Below, in pieces: positions 8,950-17,959 of a stretch of 64,000 bases of DNA. A program made the position numbers and the translations under genes. The DNA comes from Paracoccaceae bacterium (GTDB lineage Bacteria; Pseudomonadota; Alphaproteobacteria; Rhodobacterales; Rhodobacteraceae), in contig JABSSD010000021.1 in assembly GCA_013214575.1 (NCBI GenBank), positions 1 to 64,000 of the forward strand, read 5' to 3'. Position 1 is the first letter of the stretch, and each line of letters begins with the position of its first letter. The notes under the pieces are model-generated. The model was not told the origin of the DNA. It saw nothing but the letters and a program-made list of their open reading frames with translations, and did no database searches.

Positions 8950-9471
8950 TCAGGCTGCGGCTGCGGGGGCGCGGGACGCCAATACATCGCCAACCTGCTT
9001 GGCGGCCAGGATCTCGTCTCCCCCGGCCACAGCGGCCACTTCGCGGGTCAAGCGCTCCAGCGCCGCTTCATACAGCTGACGCTCAGAATAGCTCTGCTCA
9101 CGCTGATCATCGGTGCGGTGAAGATCCCGAACCACTTCGGCAATAGCGATCAGATCGCCCGAGTTGATCTTCTGCTCATATTCCTGAGCCCGGCGCGACC
9201 ACATGGCCCGCTTGACCTTGGCCTTGCCCTTCAGTGTCTTCATCGCATGGGCGATCACATCGGGTGAGCTGAGCGACCGCATCCCCACCTCGATGGCCTT
9301 GTTGGTCGGCACCCGCAGCGTCATCTTGTCCTTTTCAAAGGTGATCACGAACATCTCCAGCGAAAAGCCGGCCACTTCCTGCTCTTCGACCGAGATGATC
9401 TGGCCAACGCCATGGGCCGGGTAGACCACAAACTCGTTCGGGCGGAAGTCGAGCTTCTTCGATTTACTCAT
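8950..9471 (-). CDS. carD: CarD/CdnL family transcription regulator
   Basis: RNA-polymerase-binding protein that stabilises open promoter complexes. The 173-residue product has an N-terminal Tudor-like RNA polymerase interaction domain (DFRPNEFVVYPAHGVGQI, residues 7-24) and a helical C-terminal DNA-binding part with the conserved MWSRRAQEYEQKINSGD segment. The Ala-rich tail (APAAAA) is typical of alphaproteobacterial members. It is single-copy, with its own terminator and a 326-bp upstream spacer, so it is probably transcribed alone. Confidence 0.92.
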   Translation of the reverse strand: MSKSKKLDFRPNEFVVYPAHGVGQIISVEEQEVAGFSLEMFVITFEKDKMTLRVPTNKAIEVGMRSLSSPDVIAHAMKTLKGKAKVKRAMWSRRAQEYEQKINSGDLIAIAEVVRDLHRTDDQREQSYSERQLYEAALERLTREVAAVAGGDEILAAKQVGDVLASRAPAAAA

Positions 9472-9797
9472 TCATGTCGTTCCTTGCTGTCTATCGGCCT
9501 CAGGGCCAAAAACCGGTTAAACCATCTCATCATCACAACTGGCCGCAGAATGCGTCCCGTATCAGAGAATCAGGGTGGGGTTAATCCACCCGAATAAGCA
9601 CACCAAAGGGCACGCTATCGGAATGGGGACCGGTATGTGAGTATGTTGGTGGCATTAGCATACCACAAAATTCACCGCTCCAACAGGTGAGCCAGGTCAA
9701 AGGATAGTAAAAACTTCCCCAATCTGCCTGAATATTGCAGAAAATGGCCCGCGTTCGGATCCTGTTGGCGAATCATCCGCTGCCAGGGCTGGCCGGT
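9472..9797. other. Intergenic region upstream of carD
   Basis: 326 bp between fdxA (stop at 9798) and carD (start at 9471), both on the minus strand; it must contain the carD promoter. A short hairpin GGGTGG/CCACCC occurs near 9572-9592. No reading frame of interest seen. Confidence 0.45.
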
Positions 9798-10136
9798 TTA
9801 GCCGCCCTCGCCCGGGGCTTCCGAGAAGTATTTCTCCAGCTTGCCAGCTTCGCCGTCTCGTTCCTCAGCACTGGGCATCGGATCTTTTTTGGAGATGATC
9901 ACCGGCCAGAGCTCAGCATATTTACGGTTGAATTCAACCCATTTGTCCATGTCTGGCTCAGTATCCGGGCGGATCGCATCCGCTGGACACTCCGGCTCGC
10001 AAACGCCGCAATCGATACATTCATCGGGGTGAATAACCAGAAAGTTCTCACCTTCATAGAAACAGTCTACCGGGCAAACCTCGACGCAGTCGGTGTATTT
10101 GCATGCAATGCAGTTGTCCGTAACGATGTAGGTCAT
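9798..10136 (-). CDS. fdxA: Seven-iron ferredoxin FdxA
   Basis: Low-potential electron carrier with one 3Fe-4S and one 4Fe-4S cluster. The 112-residue product shows the cysteine pattern in its first 50 residues: Cys9, Cys17 and Cys50 for the 3Fe cluster and Cys21, Cys40, Cys43 and Cys46 for the 4Fe cluster, with additional Cys12 and Cys25. The charged C-terminal extension (about 60-112) is usual in alphaproteobacterial FdxA. Its place between carD and the S4/helicase genes is conserved in the family; the redox partner is not evident. Confidence 0.95.
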   Translation of the reverse strand: MTYIVTDNCIACKYTDCVEVCPVDCFYEGENFLVIHPDECIDCGVCEPECPADAIRPDTEPDMDKWVEFNRKYAELWPVIISKKDPMPSAEERDGEAGKLEKYFSEAPGEGG

Positions 10137-10198
10137 AGGCCAGATCCAGTTTGTATCATGCCGCCTAGCTAAATCAGAGCCAGCCCTACTTCAAGGTG

Positions 10199-10573
10199 TC
10201 AAAACGCCCCCCGGCGCCGACTAAGGTCAAGCTCGCGGCGTTGCTTCTTACCAGGACGGCCCTTTCCTTCAAACCGGGGGTTAGCTGGAACATCGTCCTG
10301 CGGTTCGCTCATATCAAAGTACAGCGCCTGCGCCTCGGGGGCCGGTCCACGCCGAGTGCCGATCGCATCTATGCGCACCACCCGCAGCTGACGACCTTGG
10401 GGAAAGGTCAAAACATCCCCCAAGGTCACCATTTGGGCCGGCTTATGAATTTTAGTGTCGTTAAGGCGGACATGGCCCGTACTGACCTGTTTGGCGGACA
10501 GGCTGCGGGTCTTAAAAAACCGCGCCTGCCACAACCATTTGTCAATTCGAATCCTGTCCGCCGGTTCCGACAT
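10199..10573 (-). CDS. S4-domain RNA-binding protein (Hsp15-like)
   Basis: Small RNA-binding protein related to heat-shock protein 15, which binds stalled 50S subunits. The 124-residue product starts with an S4 domain (DRIRIDKWLWQARFFKTRSL, about 6-25) and ends in a basic tail rich in Arg and Lys. It follows the helicase gene with a four-base gap, so the two are almost certainly co-transcribed, suggesting a shared role in RNA metabolism. Confidence 0.88.
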   Translation of the reverse strand: MSEPADRIRIDKWLWQARFFKTRSLSAKQVSTGHVRLNDTKIHKPAQMVTLGDVLTFPQGRQLRVVRIDAIGTRRGPAPEAQALYFDMSEPQDDVPANPRFEGKGRPGKKQRRELDLSRRRGAF

Positions 10574-10577
10574 CAGA

Positions 10578-13500
10578 TCACTTACCCTGCTTCATCCCCA
10601 TCAGCGCTGCTGCAAATGGGTTATCGGGATCGATCTTCTTCTCCGGCTTGGAGGGCCGCGATGAGAAGGTCTTGGCGCCCTGCTGAGGACGGCCACCCTT
10701 TTTGGCAGCGCCAGCAGCTTTACCAGCGCCACTTTTGCCCTGCGGCTTACCACCACGGCCCTTGCCCTGGGGTTTGGCCTGGGGTTTGCCACCCCGACCG
10801 GCGCCGCCCTCGGCGCCCTGCTCACGACGTTGGCCACGTTGACCACCGGCCTGACGATTGCGGCCCCAGGTGAAGGTCACAAACTGTTCCATTTCAGGCG
10901 CAGGTTCTGCAGCGACTGCTGCGTCTTCCGCAACAGGATCTGCCGTCACAGGATCTGCTGTCACAGGATCTGCTGTCACAGGATCTGCTGTCACAGGATC
11001 TGCCGTCACAGCTGCAGCTTCAGTGGTCTCAGCATCAGTGGCCGCAGCGCTTTCGGTGACCTCGGCGGGTGCCTCGGTGCTTTCGGTAACTTCGGCTGGC
11101 ACCGCAGTGCTTTCGGTGGCCTCGGCAGGTGCCTCGGTGCTTGCGGTGGCCTCGGCTGGCGCCTCGGCGGTGGCGGCAGTTTCATCTGCCAAAGCAGGTT
11201 CAACCGCAGCATCTGCGACCGCATCGTCAGACCCGCGTGCCTTGGCGGCGTCGGGTTTTGGCTCGGCAGAGGCCTTGACCTTAAGCCGTTCGCCCTTTTC
11301 AGCCTTATAGCCAAGACCGCTCATCAGGTCGGCAAACTGTTCCAGCGTCATACCGGTAATCGACAGCATGTCCGGCTTGGCCTCAAAGCCACCGCGGCTG
11401 TCTTCGCCGCGCAGCATATCGGCCAGACGTTCCAGCATATCGATGCGGATTGCCCGGGTGCCAGCAGAGCGATAGCCACACATGGTGTCACAGCCTTTGG
11501 GCGCAGTGGCGTCAGCAGGCACGGTCACCAGACCCGGAGGCGGTGCCTCGGGGAATTCCTGCAGCCCCTGCACCAGCGACCACAGCACCAGACGCAGCCG
11601 CGTCGGAGCCGGTTTCAGCAGCAGCGGCATGAAAATGGTGAACTGACCAAAGCGAATGCCGTGCTTGCGCAGGGCCCCGCGGGAGTCCTGGTCCAGATCC
11701 TTGACCTCCTGGGCCACATCGGCGCGTGGCAGGATGCCCAGCGATTCGACCATGCGAAAGGCAAAGCCCCGCGCTAGACCAGTTAGCGCTTCATCCTGTT
11801 GCAGGGCGATCAACGGCTCAAACAGAGCGGCGACCTTGCGACTGATGAAATGCTGCAGGCGGCGTTCAACCTTTTGGGCGACCTCCGCACCGGCAGCGTC
11901 ATCCACAAACACGGTGATCGTCGGTGTCAAAGCGTCAGCGCCGGCAGTCAACTTGCCAACCGCATGTTCGCCCCACATCAATCCACCCTGTTCGGTAAAA
12001 TCAATCTCGGTATCGGGTGCATTGTAGAACCGGTCTGCGCGCAAATGGAATTGCGGCGCCAAAGCCTGCATCGAGGCTGTTTTCAAGGCTTTCGCCTCGG
12101 CCCCCTGCGCGCTTTTGTCCGGTGAAAACCGGAACCCTTCCAGTCGACCAACGAATTCGCCTTCGATGGTCACATCACCTTTGTCATTCACTTCGGCCAA
12201 GAGGGCCTCCTTCTGTTTGAGCCGGCGCAAAAGCACGGATGTGCGCCGATCCACAAATCGCTGAGTCAGACGCTCGTGCAATGCGTCCGACAGTCGGTCT
12301 TCTACAGCGCGGGTTGCCCCACGCCAATGGCTTTCGTCACGAAGCCAGCCTTTCCTTTGCGAAACATAGGTCCACGTACGGATAAAGGCCAATCGCTTGG
12401 ACAAAGTATCAATATTGCCGTCGGTGCGGTCAATCAACTTTATCTGACGCGCAATCCAATCGTCCGGCACCACGTTGCGTTCAACCAAATGGTCAAAAAT
12501 CAACCCCAGCAGGTTGGCATGTTCACCGTGAGAAACGCCGCGAAAATCAGGGATTCGGCACACATCCCAAAGCAATTTCACGTTTGGCCCCGAGCGGGCA
12601 CGCGCCGCGATCAGCGCATCCTGCGACAGCATTTTCAGGGTGCGCAGGTCATCGGCCTCGCGGGCCTTGGTCAGCCGTTCGCCTACCGGGCTAACCTCCA
12701 ATGAGCGGATAAGCGCTTCCGGCGTGCCAAATTGCAGATCGGCAGAGCGCCAGTTCAGTTTTTTCAGCGGTGCAAACTGGTGGTCCATGATCGCGCCCGC
12801 AACATGATCGTCCAATGGGCGGGCATCACCGGTGACCCCAAAGCTGCCGTGGCTCATGCCGCGCCCGGCCCGGCCGGCGATCTGCGCCAGCTCATTTGGC
12901 TCCAGCGGCCGCATCCTCTGGCCGTCGAATTTGCTCACCGAGGAAAACGCCACATGGTCAATATCAAGGTTCAGCCCCATGCCGATAGCATCGGTGGCAA
13001 CCAGATAATCCACCTCGCCACTCTGGTACATCTCGACCTGAGCATTGCGGGTGCGCGGCGACAGCGCCCCCATCACCACGGCGGCACCGCCCTTTTGGCG
13101 GCGAATCAGCTCGGCGATCGCATAGACATTATCCACCGAGAACCCGACAATGGCGCTGCGCGGCGGCATCCGGCTGATCTTTTTCGAGCCACTATAGACC
13201 AGCTGCGACAGCCGCTCGCGGTGGATGAACTGCGCCTCGGGCACCAGCGCCGAAATCGGCCCGCGCATGGTATCCGAGCCCAGAAAAAGGGTCTCAAGCA
13301 GCCCGCGCGCCCGCAACAGCCGGTTGGTAAAGACATGGCCCCGCTCGGGATCTGCGCAGAGCTGGATTTCGTCGATCGCCAGGAAATCACAGCCCATGCC
13401 CTCGGGCATCGCCTCGACAGTGCAGACGTAGTACTTGGTGCGGGGTGGAACAATGCGCTCCTCACCGGTGACCAGTGCCACCACCGAGGGGCCGCGAATC

Positions 13501-13652
13501 GCGACAATCTTGTCGTAGACCTCACGCGCCAGCAGCCGCAACGGCAGCCCGATCACCCCGGTGCGGTGCGCCAGCATACGTTCAATTGCGTAATGGGTTT
13601 TGCCAGTATTGGTCGGGCCAAGCACGGCCACAACCCGAGATGCGCCAGTCAT
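10578..13652 (-). CDS. SUV3-like superfamily 2 RNA/DNA helicase
   Basis: ATP-dependent helicase of the SUV3 type, probably acting in RNA turnover. In the 1024-residue product the Walker A motif is GPTNTGKT (12-19) and the Walker B variant DEIQ is at 94-97; helicase motif VI appears as QIAGRAGRG. The core occupies about 1-480. Residues about 810-945 are an Ala/Glu/Thr-rich low-complexity region including five VTADP repeats. The last 90 residues are Gly/Lys/Arg-rich, likely RNA-binding, and end in the conserved IDPDNPFAAALMGM segment. It is followed by the S4 protein gene in one transcription unit. Confidence 0.92.
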   Translation of the reverse strand: MTGASRVVAVLGPTNTGKTHYAIERMLAHRTGVIGLPLRLLAREVYDKIVAIRGPSVVALVTGEERIVPPRTKYYVCTVEAMPEGMGCDFLAIDEIQLCADPERGHVFTNRLLRARGLLETLFLGSDTMRGPISALVPEAQFIHRERLSQLVYSGSKKISRMPPRSAIVGFSVDNVYAIAELIRRQKGGAAVVMGALSPRTRNAQVEMYQSGEVDYLVATDAIGMGLNLDIDHVAFSSVSKFDGQRMRPLEPNELAQIAGRAGRGMSHGSFGVTGDARPLDDHVAGAIMDHQFAPLKKLNWRSADLQFGTPEALIRSLEVSPVGERLTKAREADDLRTLKMLSQDALIAARARSGPNVKLLWDVCRIPDFRGVSHGEHANLLGLIFDHLVERNVVPDDWIARQIKLIDRTDGNIDTLSKRLAFIRTWTYVSQRKGWLRDESHWRGATRAVEDRLSDALHERLTQRFVDRRTSVLLRRLKQKEALLAEVNDKGDVTIEGEFVGRLEGFRFSPDKSAQGAEAKALKTASMQALAPQFHLRADRFYNAPDTEIDFTEQGGLMWGEHAVGKLTAGADALTPTITVFVDDAAGAEVAQKVERRLQHFISRKVAALFEPLIALQQDEALTGLARGFAFRMVESLGILPRADVAQEVKDLDQDSRGALRKHGIRFGQFTIFMPLLLKPAPTRLRLVLWSLVQGLQEFPEAPPPGLVTVPADATAPKGCDTMCGYRSAGTRAIRIDMLERLADMLRGEDSRGGFEAKPDMLSITGMTLEQFADLMSGLGYKAEKGERLKVKASAEPKPDAAKARGSDDAVADAAVEPALADETAATAEAPAEATASTEAPAEATESTAVPAEVTESTEAPAEVTESAAATDAETTEAAAVTADPVTADPVTADPVTADPVTADPVAEDAAVAAEPAPEMEQFVTFTWGRNRQAGGQRGQRREQGAEGGAGRGGKPQAKPQGKGRGGKPQGKSGAGKAAGAAKKGGRPQQGAKTFSSRPSKPEKKIDPDNPFAAALMGMKQGK
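10933..11007 (-). repeat. Five 15-bp tandem repeats inside the helicase gene
   Basis: Five consecutive 15-bp units (ACAGGATCTGCYGTC on the plus strand) that encode VTADP repeats in the low-complexity linker of the helicase. The outer units differ from the three inner ones at one base. The repeat is in frame, so copy-number changes would alter the linker length without breaking the protein. Confidence 0.95.
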
Positions 13653-13666
13653 TGCATCAGCCCTAA

Positions 13667-14236
13667 TTACAGTTCCTTGCCCACCACCGCGGACCTTAAT
13701 CTATTCAGGGCCGTGGATACGTCCTGGTGATGCGGATGTATAGCCTGCGCCCGCAGGTAGGCCTGATAGGCGGCCTCCGGGTCCCGGAAAAGCTCAAACA
13801 CATTGCCCAGTGCAAAAATGGCGTTGTAATCATTTGGGTTCAGCAACAGCGCCCGCTCCAGATCTGCGACCGCCGGACCATAGCGTCCGATCAGGAAATA
13901 CGTCCGCGCCCGCTGATACCAGCCATAGGCAAATTCTGGCGCGTGATCGGTCAGCGCGGTCAGATGGTCGATGGCCTGGGGCAGATCCCCGCGCTCAATC
14001 CCGTCGATACCGCGTTTCAGCAACAAATCCATCGCTGGTGAACCGCTTTTGCTCCAAAGCGCCTGCAATTGGCGATCCAGCCGCAGCGCCTGTGATGATT
14101 CTGCCCCGGCCAGCGCCGACAAAAGCGTCGGCTCATCCGTTGAATCCTGTGCATTCGCGGCAAATGGTAAGATAATCGTGACTGACAGCAGGGTTGCCGC
14201 CACGATAGCTTTGAGGTTCGACGTGTTTGTGATCAT
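13667..14236 (-). CDS. Exported TPR-repeat protein
   Basis: Probable periplasmic scaffold of unknown function. Starting from ATG 14236 the 189-residue product has a signal peptide (hydrophobic stretch then FAANAQD). Two to three tetratricopeptide repeats follow in the middle and C-terminal parts (segments GYWYQRARTYFLIGRYGPA-like, LLLNPNDYNAIFALGNVF and AAYQAYLRAQAIHP). An upstream ATG at 14296 is open but would put 20 non-signal residues in front. It lies 14 bp before the helicase gene on the same strand and may be the first gene of that unit. Confidence 0.75.
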   Translation of the reverse strand: MITNTSNLKAIVAATLLSVTIILPFAANAQDSTDEPTLLSALAGAESSQALRLDRQLQALWSKSGSPAMDLLLKRGIDGIERGDLPQAIDHLTALTDHAPEFAYGWYQRARTYFLIGRYGPAVADLERALLLNPNDYNAIFALGNVFELFRDPEAAYQAYLRAQAIHPHHQDVSTALNRLRSAVVGKEL

Positions 14237-14335
14237 GATGTCAGGCAGTGTAACGACGCAGGCCATGATTTCCAGTGCTGACGGACGGTCCGTCACGCAG
14301 AAGTGCTGGCTACAGTATCAAATTAAGGACACCAG

Positions 14336-14626
14336 ATGAGCGACATTCTTTCCCAGGCCGCAGACGCGCTGAACGAGAAACTGGCAGGCGGGGACTTCGA
14401 CGCCTCGGCAAAATTTGAGATTGCCGGCCTTGGCGCAGTGGTGATTGATGCCAATGGCGCACGGGTCAGCGATGACGAGACCGATGTAACCCTCTCCGCC
14501 GACACCGAAACCTTTCAGGACATCCTGAGCGGCGAGCTGAACCCAACCAGCGCCTTTATGTCCGGCAAGCTGACCATTGACGGCGACATGGGCACTGCGA
14601 TGAAGCTGGCGGCGGTTCTGGCCTGA
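14336..14626 (+). CDS. SCP2 sterol-transfer-like domain protein
   Basis: A 96-residue single-domain protein of the SCP2 family, which binds lipids or acyl chains in a hydrophobic tunnel. The C-terminal FMSGKLTIDGDMGTAMKLA segment is the typical SCP2 signature. Start preceded by AAGGA. The stop overlaps the start of the next gene by one base (TGATG-type), so it is translationally coupled to the lipase-like hydrolase, hinting at a shared lipid substrate. Confidence 0.88.
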   Translation: MSDILSQAADALNEKLAGGDFDASAKFEIAGLGAVVIDANGARVSDDETDVTLSADTETFQDILSGELNPTSAFMSGKLTIDGDMGTAMKLAAVLA

Positions 14627-15585
14627 TGGATGCCCGCCCAGGTGACCTGCAGCCCGCTCCGTTTTTTGCCGATATCGCCAAAGGACCGGAGGGTGGTCAG
14701 GCCCATTGGGTAAAGACCAGCGATGGCCTGCGCATCCGCGTGGGCCATTGGCAGCCTGAGACGGCGACCAAGGGCACGGTGCTGCTGTTCCCCGGCCGCA
14801 CGGAATATATCGAAAAATATGGCCCCGCCGCCAGTGAACTGGCCAATCGCGGCTATGCCACCCTGACCATCGACTGGCGCGGACAGGGTCTGGCTGACCG
14901 GATGCTACCAGACCGTCGGCTGGGGCATATTGATGATTTTCAGGATTTCCAAAAGGATATCGCGGCGGCGCTGGATCTGGGCGACCGGCTGGCCCTGCCA
15001 AAGCCCTATTTCCTGATCGGTCACTCGATGGGCGGCGCAATTGGTTTGCGGGCGCTGATAGAGGGGCTGCCAGTCAAGGCCTGCGTGTTCACCGGCCCCA
15101 TGTGGGGCATTGATATCGCCCCGGCAATGCGCCTCTTGAGCAGGCTGATGGGCAAGTTTGGCCCCGCCATCGGATTGGGCGGCAAACTTGTACCAACATT
15201 GGAGCTGCAAACCTATGTGCTGGCAAATCCGTTCGACGGCAACACTCTGACCAATGATCCAGCAATGTATCAACTGATGCGTGACCAGCTGCAGGCACAG
15301 CCGGATCTGGCGCTTGGCGGGCCAACGATAGGCTGGCTGGGCCAGGGCTTGCAGGACTGCGCCGCACTGGCGGCACTGGACTCGCCCCCCCTGCCCTGCA
15401 TCACCTTTCTGGGCCAACAGGAACAGATCGTCGATTGTCCCGCCATTCATCACCGCATGGCGCGCTGGCCCGGTGGCGAGTTGGTTCTGCTGGAGAACGT
15501 CCGACACGAGGTGATGATGGAGGCAGCTGAGGTTCGCAGCCGCGTCTTTGACCGCATCTGCAGCCTGTTTGATCAATACCGCTAA
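14626..15585 (+). CDS. Alpha/beta hydrolase, lysophospholipase-like
   Basis: Serine hydrolase similar to PldB and monoacylglycerol lipases. The 319-residue product shows the oxyanion/strand segment LFPGRTEYIEKYG, the WRGQG motif (84-88) and the nucleophile elbow GHSMGG with Ser134. A likely catalytic His lies in NVRHEVMMEA near the C-terminus. No signal peptide, so it is cytoplasmic. Coupled to the upstream SCP2-type gene. Substrate is inferred only from family resemblance. Confidence 0.85.
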   Translation: MDARPGDLQPAPFFADIAKGPEGGQAHWVKTSDGLRIRVGHWQPETATKGTVLLFPGRTEYIEKYGPAASELANRGYATLTIDWRGQGLADRMLPDRRLGHIDDFQDFQKDIAAALDLGDRLALPKPYFLIGHSMGGAIGLRALIEGLPVKACVFTGPMWGIDIAPAMRLLSRLMGKFGPAIGLGGKLVPTLELQTYVLANPFDGNTLTNDPAMYQLMRDQLQAQPDLALGGPTIGWLGQGLQDCAALAALDSPPLPCITFLGQQEQIVDCPAIHHRMARWPGGELVLLENVRHEVMMEAAEVRSRVFDRICSLFDQYR

Positions 15586-15706
15586 GCCCCGGCCAAACCC
15601 TGCCCCCGGGGTTAGCGGCCGTATCGGTTTCACGCGGTTCCTACCGCTTGTGATCCCCCTTCGCGCCGCTTAGATGTTTTGCCAACGCTAGATATTGAGG
15701 TGCACC

Positions 15707-17527
15707 ATGTTCCAACTCCCCTTCCCCGTTCGCGACGCCAATGCCGCCTCTGGTTCCGATCAATTCGGCAACCTGCCAGAGTGGGATCTCAGTGATCTCT
15801 ACACCGGCGAAGACGCCCCCGAGCTGAAACGCGACCTGCAGTGGCTGGAGAGCGAATGCAGCAGCTTTGCCAGTGATTACGAGGGCAAACTGGCAGATAT
15901 CGACGCTGACGGCTTGCTGACCTGCGTGCTGCGCAACGAAAAGATCAACGGTATTGCCGGGCGTATCATGTCTTATGCCGGTCTGCGCTATTACCAGCTG
16001 ACCACCGATGCCGACCGCGCCAAGTTCATGTCGGACATGCAAGAGGCGATCACCGTCTTTACCACCCCGCTGGTGTTCTTCACACTGGAACTGAACCGCC
16101 TCGACGACAGTATTCTGACCGCTCACTTTGACGCCAACACTGATCTGGCCCGCTACAAACCCGTCTTTGATCGCATCCGCGCGATGAAGCCCTATCAGCT
16201 GTCGGACGAGCTGGAGAAATTCCTGCATGATCTCGGCGTGGTCGGCGACGCCTGGGAGCGCCTGTTCGATGAAACCATCGCCGGCCTTACTTTTTGCATC
16301 GACGGCGAAGAGCTGAATATTGAGGGCACCCTGAACCTGCTCACCGAGCAGGACCGCTCCAAACGCGAGGCCGCCAGCCGCGAGTTGGCGGCGGTGTTCC
16401 AGGACAACATCAAGATCTTCGCCCGTGTCCACAACACCCAGGCCAAGGAAAAAGAGATCGTCGATCGCTGGCGCGGCATGCCCAGTGCGCAGGCGGGTCG
16501 TCACCTGTCCAATGATGTGGAACCCGAAGTGGTCGAGGCCCTGCGCAGCGCGGTTGTCGCCGCCTACCCCAAGCTGAGCCACCGCTATTACGATCTGAAA
16601 CGCAAATGGCTGGGGCTGGAGCGGATGCAGGTCTGGGACCGCAACGCGCCACTGCCGATGGAAAACACCCGCACCGTCAGCTGGGCTGAGGCAGAACAGA
16701 CCGTGATGGAGGCCTATACCGCCTTTGATCCCCGCATGGGTGAACTTGCCGCGCCGTTCTTTTCCAAGGGCTGGATTGACGCAGGTGTGAAACCCGGCAA
16801 GGCCCCCGGCGCCTTTGCCCACCCCACCGTCACCGATGTGCACCCCTATGTGATGCTCAACTACTTAGGCAAACCGCGCGATGTGATGACCCTGGCACAT
16901 GAGTTGGGCCACGGCGTGCATCAACGGCTGGCTGCCGGTCAGGGTGAGATGCTGTCCTCCACCCCGCTGACCCTGGCCGAGACCGCCTCGGTGTTTGGCG
17001 AAATGCTGACCTTCCGCAAGATGCTGGACAAGGCCGAAACCAAAGAGCAGCGCAAAATCCTGCTGGCGGGCAAGGTCGAGGACATGATCAACACCGTGGT
17101 GCGCCAGATCGCGTTCTACGATTTTGAATGCAAACTGCACGCCGCCCGCGCCGAGGGTGAGCTGACACCCGATGACATCAACGCCCTGTGGATGTCAGTG
17201 CAGGCCGAATCCCTGGGCGAGTGTTTTGACTTCATGGATGGGTACGAGACCTTCTGGGCCTATATCCCCCATTTCGTGCATTCGCCGTTCTACGTCTACG
17301 CCTATGCCTTTGGCGATGGCTTGGTGAACGCGCTCTATTCGGTCTACGCCGAGGGCGACGAGGGGTTCGAGGACAAGTATTTCGAGATGCTGAAAGCCGG
17401 TGGATCGAAGCACCACAAAGAGCTGCTGGCGCCCTTTGGTCTGGATGCCAGCGATCCCAAGTTCTGGGACAAGGGCCTCAGCATGATTTCCGGCTTTATT
17501 GATGAGCTGGAGGCGATGGAAGACTAA
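15707..17527 (+). CDS. pepF: Oligoendopeptidase F (M3 metallopeptidase)
   Basis: Cytoplasmic zinc peptidase that degrades short peptides. The 606-residue product has the HELGH zinc motif at about 398-402, followed by a conserved ETASVFGEM segment that supplies the third zinc ligand. Length and the long helical N-terminal half fit the PepF/M3B clade. ATG at 15707 is chosen because GAGG stands six bases before it; a TTG at 15695 is also open. Read alone; a set of strong hairpins follows the stop codon. Confidence 0.93.
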   Translation: MFQLPFPVRDANAASGSDQFGNLPEWDLSDLYTGEDAPELKRDLQWLESECSSFASDYEGKLADIDADGLLTCVLRNEKINGIAGRIMSYAGLRYYQLTTDADRAKFMSDMQEAITVFTTPLVFFTLELNRLDDSILTAHFDANTDLARYKPVFDRIRAMKPYQLSDELEKFLHDLGVVGDAWERLFDETIAGLTFCIDGEELNIEGTLNLLTEQDRSKREAASRELAAVFQDNIKIFARVHNTQAKEKEIVDRWRGMPSAQAGRHLSNDVEPEVVEALRSAVVAAYPKLSHRYYDLKRKWLGLERMQVWDRNAPLPMENTRTVSWAEAEQTVMEAYTAFDPRMGELAAPFFSKGWIDAGVKPGKAPGAFAHPTVTDVHPYVMLNYLGKPRDVMTLAHELGHGVHQRLAAGQGEMLSSTPLTLAETASVFGEMLTFRKMLDKAETKEQRKILLAGKVEDMINTVVRQIAFYDFECKLHAARAEGELTPDDINALWMSVQAESLGECFDFMDGYETFWAYIPHFVHSPFYVYAYAFGDGLVNALYSVYAEGDEGFEDKYFEMLKAGGSKHHKELLAPFGLDASDPKFWDKGLSMISGFIDELEAMED

Positions 17528-17550
17528 ACCGGCCCCATATTTCTCTGTTT

Positions 17551-17618
17551 GGCCCGGCGGGCACCGCCGGGCCGGGCCGCGCCCGCCCCTCCCCCACGGG
17601 GGAGGGGCGGGCGCGGCC
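17551..17618. repeat. Two tandem perfect inverted repeats between convergent genes
   Basis: First a 10-bp perfect inverted repeat with three-base spacer (17551-17573), then directly a 21-bp perfect inverted repeat with only two bases between the arms (17575-17595 and 17598-17618), almost entirely G and C. It sits between the pepF and zinc-finger gene stops. There is no T-run on either side, so it is not a classical terminator, though it would form very stable hairpins in either transcript. Confidence 0.9.
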
Positions 17619-17657
17619 ACCCAGGGTCAGACATGACCCTGGTCAATCACCGCAAAC

Positions 17658-17927
17658 CTACTTCAACTGGCTGTCCTTGGACCCACGCCGGTTGAACCCG
17701 CCGCGGGCCTTATAGGTCCCGTCGCGTTCCTGCTGGCACTCAACGCATAGTTTGACACCGGGGATGGCGATCTGGCGCCTCTCGGGGATCGGTTCCTCGC
17801 AATCGGCACAGTGGGTCAGACTGTCGCCCACAGGTTTCTTGCGGGACTGCATCCGCGCCAGCTCGTCACTGATCGAGGCCTCGATCTGCTCGCTGACCGC
17901 GCCGTCCTTTGCCCAACCACCTGCCAT
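17658..17927 (-). CDS. DksA/TraR-type C4 zinc-finger protein
   Basis: Small 89-residue member of the DksA/TraR family, like E. coli YbiI. The zinc finger is complete: HCADC and LCVEC supply four cysteines. Start at 17927 is preceded by AGGAG with good spacing; the frame is open to 17963. Its short helical N-terminus lacks the long coiled coil of true DksA, so a ppGpp-type role at RNA polymerase is uncertain. Canonical DksA of this genome is at 36247-36669. Confidence 0.82.
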   Translation of the reverse strand: MAGGWAKDGAVSEQIEASISDELARMQSRKKPVGDSLTHCADCEEPIPERRQIAIPGVKLCVECQQERDGTYKARGGFNRRGSKDSQLK

Positions 17928-17959
17928 GGCACCATCTCCTGTTGTTCCGACCCAAGCCC

